Positions 33,868-41,205 of a stretch of 64,000 bases of DNA are shown in pieces. Source of the DNA: Rickettsiales bacterium (GTDB lineage Bacteria; Pseudomonadota; Alphaproteobacteria; Rickettsiales; SXRF01); NCBI GenBank assembly GCA_041396965.1, contig JAWKXN010000001.1, forward strand, positions 496,001-560,000. The letters run 5' to 3'. Each line of letters starts with the position of its first letter. The stretch's first letter is position 1. Under the pieces are notes generated by a model that did not search any database, was not told where the DNA came from, and saw only the letters and a program-made list of their open reading frames with translations. Made by a program: the position numbers and the translations under genes.

Positions 33868-34455
33868 ATGGCAGAGCCATTATCACTAGAGGACAGGGCA
33901 AAGCGCGCGCTGCAAGCAATTACTGGGGTGGATAGTAGTTTTAAGGAAGAAAAGTACAATGGTACTATAATAGCAGAATTTTCTGCTGTCATTAGTAAGA
34001 GTTATAGAGTAAAAAATATCCATAGTTCAGATATGCGTGATAGGCTTGGACAGATAAAAACTGGAAGTAATACAAATTTGGTGATAGAAGTTAAAGATCA
34101 CCCTTTAGCTGATGAATATCGTGTGGTTACGAGCTTTAAGTTAGATGAGCATAATGTGAGTCAGCTTGAAAAACAGGCTAAGGAGATGCATGTACAGGAC
34201 ATCATAAAAGACGTTAAAAATAGTTCGCTAAGGCTTGGTATGGACCGACAAGAATTACTTGATGAGGTTGTAGGACGTATTGCAGGGAATAAAGGGCAGG
34301 AGCAGTCTACTGGGACGGCAGTAGGTCAAGAAGGTAGCGGCTATAGTAACTCTCCTTATAAAATTACAGGAGATGTGCCAGGGGGAGTTCCGGCGGATAG
34401 GATAGATGGTATTCCTGCCGCGGCAATCTCAGGTGGTAATAAGCATCAGCTATAA
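33868..34455 (+). CDS. Hypothetical protein, 195 aa, paralog of the preceding gene
   Basis: Unrecognised. GGGAGG precedes the ATG, a strong site. Residues about 10-145 match the 175-aa neighbour in plan: a beta-rich part (LVIEVKDHPLADEYRVVTSF) and a helical part (NVSQLEKQAKEMHVQDIIKDV) ending in RQELLDEVVGRIAG. The last 50 residues are a Gly/Pro/Ser/Thr-rich low-complexity tail (TGTAVGQEGSGYSNSPYK; GDVPGGVPADRIDGIPAAA), absent from the neighbour, like a disordered or exported tail. Sixty bases separate the two genes, so they are probably co-transcribed. Function unknown; an effector-like protein is a guess only. Confidence 0.75.
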   Translation: MAEPLSLEDRAKRALQAITGVDSSFKEEKYNGTIIAEFSAVISKSYRVKNIHSSDMRDRLGQIKTGSNTNLVIEVKDHPLADEYRVVTSFKLDEHNVSQLEKQAKEMHVQDIIKDVKNSSLRLGMDRQELLDEVVGRIAGNKGQEQSTGTAVGQEGSGYSNSPYKITGDVPGGVPADRIDGIPAAAISGGNKHQL

Positions 34456-34467
34456 GGCTTATTTCCT

Positions 34468-34557
34468 TAGTAAATTGCCTTTTATTGCTCTTAACCAATC
34501 TATCAACTTTGAGTTGTTAGTGGTTGAGTTTCTCCACAAAATAAAGGCAATTTACTA
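34468..34557. repeat. 90-nt nested inverted repeat (MITE-like or structured RNA)
   Basis: Outer arms of 15 bases, TAGTAAATTGCCTTT and its exact complement, lie at 34468-34482 and 34543-34557. Inside them CTTAACCA pairs with TGGTTGAG (one mismatch), and innermost CAACT-TTG-AGTTG forms a perfect five-pair hairpin. The whole 90 nt can fold as one long stem-loop. It sits between the paralog pair and the Phd/VapC operon. The arms start with TA, as in TA-targeting small transposons. No copy was found elsewhere in the window. Confidence 0.6.
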
Positions 34558-34619
34558 TATTATAGCTGTAATATGGATATTCTTGACATGACTAACTAGT
34601 TGGTTTAGAATGGGTTATT

Positions 34620-34892
34620 ATGACCATATCAGTTAATATACATGAAGCCAAAGCTCAGCTTTCTCATCTGATCAATCTTGTTGAGCAAGGGGAGAGTGTA
34701 CAGATTTGCCGCCGCAATGTGCCGGTTGCCGAGTTCAAAAAAATTGAAAAAAAGAAAAAATCAAAAAGACAGTTTGGTTTATTAAAGGGCAAGGTTCATG
34801 TCCCGCCAGAGTTTTTTGAGCCGATGTCAGAGGAGGAGTTAGCTTTATGGTATGACGCTCCAATCAATAGCAACGATGCGGATAAACCTTGA
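34620..34892 (+). CDS. Phd/YefM-family antitoxin
   Basis: 90 residues. The N-terminal SVNIHEAKAQLSHLINLVEQGESVQICRRNVPVAEF is the Phd/YefM DNA-binding fold with the typical E-A-K-A-x-L-S start. The C-terminal part (KVHVPPEFFEPMSEEELALWYD) is the toxin-binding tail seen in antitoxins of PIN toxins. It neutralises the following VapC and probably autoregulates. It starts 63 bases after the 90-nt hairpin and ends 12 bases before the toxin. Confidence 0.92.
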   Translation: MTISVNIHEAKAQLSHLINLVEQGESVQICRRNVPVAEFKKIEKKKKSKRQFGLLKGKVHVPPEFFEPMSEEELALWYDAPINSNDADKP

Positions 34893-34904
34893 AAGTATTT
34901 GTTA

Positions 34905-35291
34905 ATGGATTTGTTGCTTGATACTCATTGTTTTATTTGGCTTAATTACGCTGAAAATAAAATTCCTGAATCAGTTATGGAAATGCTGGCTGATGAAGAG
35001 TATAGCTTGCTACTTAGTAGCATATCAATTTGGGAAATATGTCAGAAATATACTTCTGGTAAATTAGAATTGCATATTCCACCAGAGGATTTGATTGCTC
35101 ACGCCAAGCATTCATTTGGTATTGAGATACTAGATTTTACAGAGGTGGATAATTATCGTTTGCAATCTCTACCCAAAATCCATAAAGACCCGTTTGATCG
35201 GATGCTTATCTGTCAAGCGATAGAAAACCAGCTTGCCATCGTGACCGATGATAAAATGATAAGTTCTTATCCAATAAAAATAATTTGGTAG
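34905..35291 (+). CDS. VapC-like PIN-domain toxin
   Basis: 128 residues from ATG 34905; a TTG two codons earlier is less likely. PIN nuclease acidic residues appear in LLLDTHCFIWL (first Asp), SSISIWEICQKY (Glu), DPFDRMLICQAI (Asp) and VTDDKMI (Asp). VapC toxins cut tRNA or rRNA using Mg2+. The gene pairs with the Phd-type antitoxin before it, the common phd/vapC order. It ends 63 bases before the start of the GT-C-like gene. All four acidic positions are kept, so it looks active. Confidence 0.92.
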   Translation: MDLLLDTHCFIWLNYAENKIPESVMEMLADEEYSLLLSSISIWEICQKYTSGKLELHIPPEDLIAHAKHSFGIEILDFTEVDNYRLQSLPKIHKDPFDRMLICQAIENQLAIVTDDKMISSYPIKIIW

Positions 35292-35354
35292 TTTTTGTTA
35301 TATATAATTGGTATAAAATCAGCAGATTATAAAAATTATTGTTTGAACTTATTC

Positions 35355-36992
35355 ATGAATATTTCTTTATTCTTACGTAAAAATCCGCTGTTATTCGCGG
35401 TATTGGCAATGCTCGCCCTTACTTTTGTCCGTGAAGTTTTGTTTTTTCCAAAAATGGATCTTTTGCCGAACCCTGATAGTAGTTGGTTGTTATACGCCGC
35501 CGGTCGTCTGGCGGATGGTCAGAAATTATATGTGGATATTTTAGAGACTAACCCGCCATTTATTGTCTGGTTTAATCTGATACCAGCGTGGATAGGTAAA
35601 TTTTTTGGCATAAGCTCATATACAATTTTCCCATATTTTATGACTTTTATAAATATTTTGAGTTTATGGCTTATAATCTCTCTGCTTAAAAAAAGAGAAT
35701 TTTTTAGTAATTCATCACTATATTACACAATTTCGCTATACACTGCCTTTGGCTATTTTCTGCTTACTCCAGCGATTTATGGTCAGCGTGAGACTATATT
35801 TATCGCTCTCGTCCTGCCATATCTTATAAAATCTTTATCGCCTCCCGATAATGATAGTAAAAATCATCAATTTATAAATTTTTTAATTACATTAATGGCT
35901 GCCGCCGGTTTTGCTATTAAACCATTTTTTATGCTGTTATGGGGGGTTAATGAACTAACCCTAGCGATTAGAAGACGTAGTCTATTTTCTATTTTCTCAC
36001 TATCAAATTGGTTTATCGGTCTGTTTCAGCTTATTTATTTTATATCTATCTATTACTTAACTCCAGAATATATAACTAATATAATGCCAGTGCTACTTGG
36101 TAGCTATTTTGCCTATTATTCGCTGTGGTCAACTATTCTTAAAGTGGTTATACCGGCTGTTTGTATAGTTATGATTATCTGGTTTTTAGCCTCTCCACAT
36201 GGCGGATATAAAGCTATTATTCGGCATAGTTTTTTCTGGGTGCTAGCTTGCGCTGGTTTTATGTTATTACAACGTAAAGAATGGATAAATCATGCTTACC
36301 CGTTAGTGTTTATGGCTGGTTTTTCCATAATTCTTGTCCTTGCGTATTTAATTGAGGTGTTTAAGGAATTAGGGCTTGATATAGGCAGAGGAAAATTCAC
36401 CGCCGTATGTCTTGCGGTATCTCTGCTGATTTCAGTTGTCTATATAGACGCTAGATTCTGGTATTTTATGTATACCAAACCATCGGTTGTAAGCACTAAA
36501 TTACTTGATAAAATAAATGAATACGCTGATGGTAAGAGAGTATATCCTCTATCTACCAGCCTACAAGCGGGTTTTCCGGTTATAGCTTTGTCAAAAGGTG
36601 TTTTTGAGGGGAAATTTCACCATTTATGGCCGCTTGCCGGAATGATAATCCGTGAACAACAGGAAAAAGAAAACTCTGAGTTGATAAACATAAGAAATTT
36701 TCTGGTAGATAATATAGTGCGTGACTTTTCCGATAATCCGCCTTATTTGGTATGGGTTGATGAAAACGTTAATATGGAAAAAATCGCTGAATATGATATT
36801 AAACCCTATAATAGGAATATTATAGATTTACTCTCACGTGATTTGCGTTTCGCTATTTTATGGCGAGATTATAAGAAGATAGATGAGATAGAAGGTGAAG
36901 TATCAGAGGATGAGAAAAAGCAAGCCGAGAAAGAAGGTAAGCGGGTGAGGAGTCCGGAGCGTTTTTCGTTATATATAAGAGAAAATAAATAA
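35355..36992 (+). CDS. Polytopic membrane protein, likely GT-C/PMT-type glycosyltransferase (copy 2)
   Basis: 545 residues from ATG 35355 (a TTG at 35295 would add 20 residues of poor quality). About eleven hydrophobic segments precede a soluble C-terminal part. NPDSSWLLYAAGRLADGQKLY and LETNPPFIVW after the first span correspond to NHDAAYY and WEINTPLIFY of the protein at 14018-15538, and YGQRETIF to FGQREHIF. Position and form fit the acidic and PPL motifs of PMT/ArnT-type GT-C enzymes. An acidic/basic insertion (EVSEDEKKQAEKEGKRVR) near the end is unique to this copy. It runs toward hisS with a 25-base gap. Substrate unknown. Confidence 0.8.
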   Translation: MNISLFLRKNPLLFAVLAMLALTFVREVLFFPKMDLLPNPDSSWLLYAAGRLADGQKLYVDILETNPPFIVWFNLIPAWIGKFFGISSYTIFPYFMTFINILSLWLIISLLKKREFFSNSSLYYTISLYTAFGYFLLTPAIYGQRETIFIALVLPYLIKSLSPPDNDSKNHQFINFLITLMAAAGFAIKPFFMLLWGVNELTLAIRRRSLFSIFSLSNWFIGLFQLIYFISIYYLTPEYITNIMPVLLGSYFAYYSLWSTILKVVIPAVCIVMIIWFLASPHGGYKAIIRHSFFWVLACAGFMLLQRKEWINHAYPLVFMAGFSIILVLAYLIEVFKELGLDIGRGKFTAVCLAVSLLISVVYIDARFWYFMYTKPSVVSTKLLDKINEYADGKRVYPLSTSLQAGFPVIALSKGVFEGKFHHLWPLAGMIIREQQEKENSELINIRNFLVDNIVRDFSDNPPYLVWVDENVNMEKIAEYDIKPYNRNIIDLLSRDLRFAILWRDYKKIDEIEGEVSEDEKKQAEKEGKRVRSPERFSLYIRENK

Positions 36993-37017
36993 AAGATATT
37001 GGAAGTAGAACTTGAAG

Positions 37018-38310
37018 ATGGCAGCTAAGCTACAGCCGGTGCGTGGTACACATGATATATTGCCGGATGAGAATAAAAAATATCGCTCAATCATTCAGCT
37101 TATGGAAATGGTAGCCTATCGTTATGGCTATGGTCAGATTTCAACACCAATCTTTGAGTTTTCTGAGGTATTTCATCGCACACTCGGTGATAGCTCAGAT
37201 GTGGTGGGAAAGGAAACTTATAATTTTACCGATCGCGGTGGTGAGGAGATTACGCTACGTCCTGAATTTACCGCTTCAGTGGTTAGATCCTTTATATCAA
37301 ATGGTCTTCAGGATAAACTGCCATTCAAGGTTTTTTATCATGGTCCGGCTTTTCGTTATGAACGCCCGCAAAAAGGTCGTATGCGCCAGTTCCATCAGTT
37401 CGGAGCGGAGTTTTTAGGCTCTAATGAACCACTTACGGATGTTGAGATAATAGCGATGACTTGCCAGATGTTGCGCTACCTACAGCTAGATAAAAAAGTG
37501 AAGTTGGAGATTAACTCACTTGGTGATAGCATCAGCCGGAAATCTTACCGGAATGTACTGGTAGAATATTTTAATGATTATAAAAACTCTTTATCCGACG
37601 ATAGTAAAATCCGCCTTGAGAAGAATCCGCTAAGAATATTAGATTCTAAGGATGAAGGGGATAAAAATATAATAAAAAAATCCCCAAAAGCTCACGATTA
37701 TTTTAATGATGAATCTAAGGAGTTTTTCGCTTATATAACAGAATCACTACATACGCTATCTATAGATTATACGGTAAATAGCTCATTGGTACGTGGTTTG
37801 GATTATTATTCGCATACGGTTTTTGAATTTACAACTGATTTGCTTGGTGCGCAAGGTACGGTGCTCGCTGGTGGTCGTTATGATGGTTTGGTAAAGCAAA
37901 TGGGTGGTAATGATGTAGCTGGCATTGGTTTTGCCGCTGGAATTGAGCGTTTGCTCGCTCTTCAGGAGGAAGTTGGCGTTTATGAGGAAATGAACGTACA
38001 AAGACCAATAGCGGTAATTCCAGTAGATAATGCTCAGGAAGTAACGGCGTTACGGCTTGCCTGTGATTTGCGGTTGCAAAATTATTATGTTGAGTTAATT
38101 ACAGGCGGCAATATGGGTAAAAAAATGAAAAAGGCCGATAAGATAGATTCTTTTATGGCTTTGTTAATCGGAGAGGAAGAAGTGAGAGATAAAACAGTAA
38201 CCATGAAAAATCTAGGAACAGGTAGTCAGGAAGTTATGACTATGGATAAGCTTGGTCGTTTCCTTCAGTCATATTATCATAAAATGTCATATCATCAGGT
38301 ACGCTCATGA
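37018..38310 (+). CDS. hisS: Histidyl-tRNA synthetase
   Basis: About 430 residues. Class II marks: LQPVRGTHDILP at the N-terminus, RPEFTASVVR (motif 2 region), FRYERPQKGRMRQFHQFGAE, and the His-specific LVRGLDYYSHTVFEF and AGGRYDGLV. The start is ATG 37018 or TTG 37012, two codons apart; GGAAG is better spaced for the TTG. The stop overlaps the prfA start as ATGA, so prfA translation is coupled. Located downstream of the accessory island and upstream of prfA, the normal order. Confidence 0.96.
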   Translation: MAAKLQPVRGTHDILPDENKKYRSIIQLMEMVAYRYGYGQISTPIFEFSEVFHRTLGDSSDVVGKETYNFTDRGGEEITLRPEFTASVVRSFISNGLQDKLPFKVFYHGPAFRYERPQKGRMRQFHQFGAEFLGSNEPLTDVEIIAMTCQMLRYLQLDKKVKLEINSLGDSISRKSYRNVLVEYFNDYKNSLSDDSKIRLEKNPLRILDSKDEGDKNIIKKSPKAHDYFNDESKEFFAYITESLHTLSIDYTVNSSLVRGLDYYSHTVFEFTTDLLGAQGTVLAGGRYDGLVKQMGGNDVAGIGFAAGIERLLALQEEVGVYEEMNVQRPIAVIPVDNAQEVTALRLACDLRLQNYYVELITGGNMGKKMKKADKIDSFMALLIGEEEVRDKTVTMKNLGTGSQEVMTMDKLGRFLQSYYHKMSYHQVRS

Positions 38311-39377
38311 GCTTTAATGATAAGTTAGAAATGCTCACTCGCCGTCATGATGAGTTGGGTGATTTGCTCTCGCAAGGCAATTTGGCTGGAAACGAGTTTT
38401 CAAAAATATCAAAGGAATACGCTGAGTTAACTCCAATTGTTGAAGTAATAGTTGAATATAAGAAAGCGAAAAAATCGCTTAATGAGCTTGGACAGATAGC
38501 GGGAGATCCAGACTGCGATCCTGAAATGAGAAGAATGGTGGAGGACGAGATTTATGAAGTTAATCAGAATATGCCTGATTTGGTACATAGAGTTCAGATT
38601 TCACTGCTTCCTAAGGATGAGGCTGACGAGAAAAACGCCATTTTGGAGATAAGAGCCGGAACTGGTGGTGATGAGGCAGCTCTATTTGCCGCTGATTTAT
38701 TTAATATGTATCAGCGTTACGCCCAGAAACAAGGGTGGAAATTTGAGGTTATATCATTATCAGAAAGTGGAATAGGCGGGTATAAGGAGGCAAGCGCGGA
38801 AATAAATGGTAAATCGGTATTCGCTAGACTCAAGTTTGAATCAGGTGTTCATCGTGTGCAAAGGGTTCCAGCTACCGAGACACAAGGTCGTGTCCATACG
38901 TCAGCGGCGACAGTGGCGGTTCTTCCTGAAGCTGAGGAGGTGGATATACAGATTGATGAGAAGGATTTACGCATAGATGTGTTCCGCTCTAGCGGTCCGG
39001 GCGGTCAGTCGGTAAATACTACTGATTCCGCCGTTCGCATTGTTCACTTGCCAACAGGTGTTACCGTACAGCAACAGGATGAAAAATCACAGCTGAAGAA
39101 TAAAGCAAAAGCCTTGAAAGTTTTACGTTCTCGTTTATATGAGATGGAAAGAGAAAAGTTGGCGAGCGCTAGAGCCAGTTCAAGAAAAGAACAAGTGGGC
39201 TCTGGGGATAGAAGTGAACGGATCCGTACGTATAATTTCCCACAAGGTAGGGTTTCGGATCATAGAATTAATTTAACGACTTATAATATAGAGCAGGTTA
39301 TGGGTGGAGAGCTTAATGAATTCATAGAGGCTTTGATAGCTGAGGATCAGGCTCGCAGGTTATCGGAGATTTCTTGA
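38307..39377 (+). CDS. prfA: Peptide chain release factor 1
   Basis: 356 residues. The PAT tripeptide that reads UAA and UAG is in RVPATETQGRVHTSAATV, and the GGQ catalytic loop is in SSGPGGQSVNTTDSAVRI. Coupled to hisS by a four-base overlap. prmC, which methylates the GGQ glutamine, follows after about 90 bases, a functional pairing. Confidence 0.97.
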   Translation: MSFNDKLEMLTRRHDELGDLLSQGNLAGNEFSKISKEYAELTPIVEVIVEYKKAKKSLNELGQIAGDPDCDPEMRRMVEDEIYEVNQNMPDLVHRVQISLLPKDEADEKNAILEIRAGTGGDEAALFAADLFNMYQRYAQKQGWKFEVISLSESGIGGYKEASAEINGKSVFARLKFESGVHRVQRVPATETQGRVHTSAATVAVLPEAEEVDIQIDEKDLRIDVFRSSGPGGQSVNTTDSAVRIVHLPTGVTVQQQDEKSQLKNKAKALKVLRSRLYEMEREKLASARASSRKEQVGSGDRSERIRTYNFPQGRVSDHRINLTTYNIEQVMGGELNEFIEALIAEDQARRLSEIS

Positions 39378-39470
39378 TATATTTCTGATATATATAGTAA
39401 TTTAAGGATAATTTTACCGAAATGACTATAAAAATAAAGTCAAAAGATTATAGGATTAGTTGAGGTTTTT

Positions 39471-40349
39471 ATGGCGCTACCGGCTGATAGGTTTTTAGAT
39501 ATTAACATTAAAGAAATTTTACGGCAGGCTGTACTTAACCTGCAGGAAGAGCGTATTCAGACCGCTTCTATTGATGCTAGGGTTTTACTTGAGCATGTGC
39601 TTAGAGTTAGTAGAGAGGAGTTGCTTTTTTCCTTTGATTTGCTAATGGATGAAGAGCAATATTATTATTATCAGGAATTGCTTAAGAAACGCGTGAAAGG
39701 ATTTCCAGTAGCTAAGCTAATAGGTAACCGCCAATTTTGGGGTATTGATTTTTCCGTAAATAACTATACACTAGATCCGCGTCCTGATAGTGAGACGGTT
39801 ATAGAATCGGCATTAGCGTATATTGAGAATAGAGCTTCTGTTATTAGAGTTCTTGATTTGGGTACAGGTAGTGGCTGTCTGTTGATTTCTTTGTTGTCGG
39901 AGTTGCCATCAGCTTCTGGTGTTGGAGTTGATTGTTGTGATAACGCTTTGTCTGTTGCCAGAAAGAACGCGGTTTCTGCGGGAGTCGCTGATAGGGTTGA
40001 GTTTTTTAGGTCAAATTGGTGCGCTAACGTGAATGATAAGTTTGACGTGGTACTAGCGAATCCGCCATATATACCGTCAGCGGTAATTGAAAGGCTCGAG
40101 CCAGACGTAAAGGATTATGAGCCTATGCTCGCTCTTGATGGCGGTAGTGACGGTCTTTCTTGCTATCGTGATATATTAAAGGAATTGCCTGAATTTATGA
40201 ATGATGGCGGTATAGCTGTATTTGAGATAGGGATAGGTCAGGAAGAAGATTTTGGGAAGATAGCAACTGGTCATGGTTTTGATATAGCTGGCTTTAGAAA
40301 GGATTTAAGCGGGATAACCCGTTGCGTTATTTTACGTCATAACAAATAG
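39471..40349 (+). CDS. prmC: Release factor glutamine methyltransferase PrmC (HemK)
   Basis: 292 residues. SAM-binding VLDLGTGSGCLLISLLSEL and the NPPY motif in VLANPPYIPS, which holds the target Gln, are clear. An N-terminal helical domain (about 1-90) binds the release factor. It methylates Gln of the GGQ loop of RF1 and RF2. Position after prfA is standard. Confidence 0.96.
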   Translation: MALPADRFLDINIKEILRQAVLNLQEERIQTASIDARVLLEHVLRVSREELLFSFDLLMDEEQYYYYQELLKKRVKGFPVAKLIGNRQFWGIDFSVNNYTLDPRPDSETVIESALAYIENRASVIRVLDLGTGSGCLLISLLSELPSASGVGVDCCDNALSVARKNAVSAGVADRVEFFRSNWCANVNDKFDVVLANPPYIPSAVIERLEPDVKDYEPMLALDGGSDGLSCYRDILKELPEFMNDGGIAVFEIGIGQEEDFGKIATGHGFDIAGFRKDLSGITRCVILRHNK

Positions 40350-40398
40350 TTGGTTTAGGCTGGTTTATATCACGGATATTTTTTTGTTTTCAATATAT

Positions 40399-40514
40399 TA
40401 GTTATTCCAATTAAAAATTACTTGGAATAACTATCATAACCGCTGCTGAAAGTGGTGGTTATGCGTCGCGTAGCGAGTGGATACTTAAATAAGAAATTTT
40501 AAATTTCTTATTTA
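40399..40514. repeat. Composite palindromic element, copy A3
   Basis: The best formed copy. It has a perfect 12-base dyad TAGTTATTCCAA (40399-40410 with 40422-40433), a hairpin at 40436-40462 whose 11 pairs all form if G-U is allowed, around a TGAAA loop, then the phrase CGTAGCGAGTGG, and a perfect AT-rich palindrome with 14-base arms at 40486-40514. It lies in the gap between prmC and the DUF4167 gene. Compare A1 at 1181-1292 and A2 at 31182-31317. Confidence 0.6.
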
Positions 40515-40556
40515 TAATTAATATATTAACTGTTAATTTTTAAGAGGTTAGATAAA

Positions 40557-41021
40557 GTGAGTTATAATAGAAAAAAATCGCAGTCACAGGGTAGTAGCAA
40601 TTACGGTAGTAGCAACCAACAACGTGGCAAACGTTATTCTGGTGGTAGCCATCAGGGGAATTCTAACCGTGGTCGCAAGAATTATGGCGCGCTTAAAGAC
40701 AAATATATGGCGCAAGCCCGTGAGGCGCTTTCCTCTGGCGATCGTGTTCTAGCTGAAAATTATTTTCAGCACGCTGACCATTATTTCCGTATGCAGTCTG
40801 AGGAAAACGCTTCCCGTCCACAACGCGGCAATAATAGACATAGCCGGTACGATAGAAATAATTCCAATTCTTCAGAAGTTACAGATAATGAAAATGATAG
40901 TGATGATGCCAATGACGATGATGAGCTGGAAAATGTAAGCGCTCTTCCAGCCTTTATTACGTCAACGACCGCACCTGTATCCGCCAATTCTGAAGATGAT
41001 GATGATGGAAGAGAAGATTAG
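40557..41021 (+). CDS. DUF4167 domain protein
   Basis: 154 residues from a GTG start. The DUF4167 core is NYGALKDKYMAQAREALSSG plus DRVLAENYFQHADHYFRM, at about residues 42-80, flanked by a Gly/Ser/Gln/Asn/Arg-rich N-terminus and an acidic Asp/Asn/Glu-rich C-terminus. This gene is typical of alphaproteobacteria and commonly lies near prmC and clpB, as here. The function is not known; its disordered basic start suggests RNA binding, which is inference. Confidence 0.9.
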   Translation: MSYNRKKSQSQGSSNYGSSNQQRGKRYSGGSHQGNSNRGRKNYGALKDKYMAQAREALSSGDRVLAENYFQHADHYFRMQSEENASRPQRGNNRHSRYDRNNSNSSEVTDNENDSDDANDDDELENVSALPAFITSTTAPVSANSEDDDDGRED

Positions 41022-41139
41022 TTTTGGGTCAGACATAGATAAGGTTAATTGCACACCATTTTTTGAGTATGGTTATTAGCAAGTAATCATTATAATTATA
41101 TCAATTAATATTTAACATTAAAAATATAACTTAATCCTA

Positions 41140-41168
41140 TTGAAATATAGGAACATACCCCCACATAT
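41140..41168 (+). promoter_or_regulatory. Candidate sigma-32 (RpoH) heat-shock promoter of clpB
   Basis: TTGAAA at 41140-41145 and CCCCACATAT at 41159-41168 are 13 bases apart. This closely follows the heat-shock form CTTGAAA ... CCCCATnT. clpB starts 37 bases on and is a classical RpoH target. The match is by eye. Confidence 0.55.
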
Positions 41169-41205
41169 ATGATTATGTAAGATAATTATATCTGGAGGGT
41201 AAATT

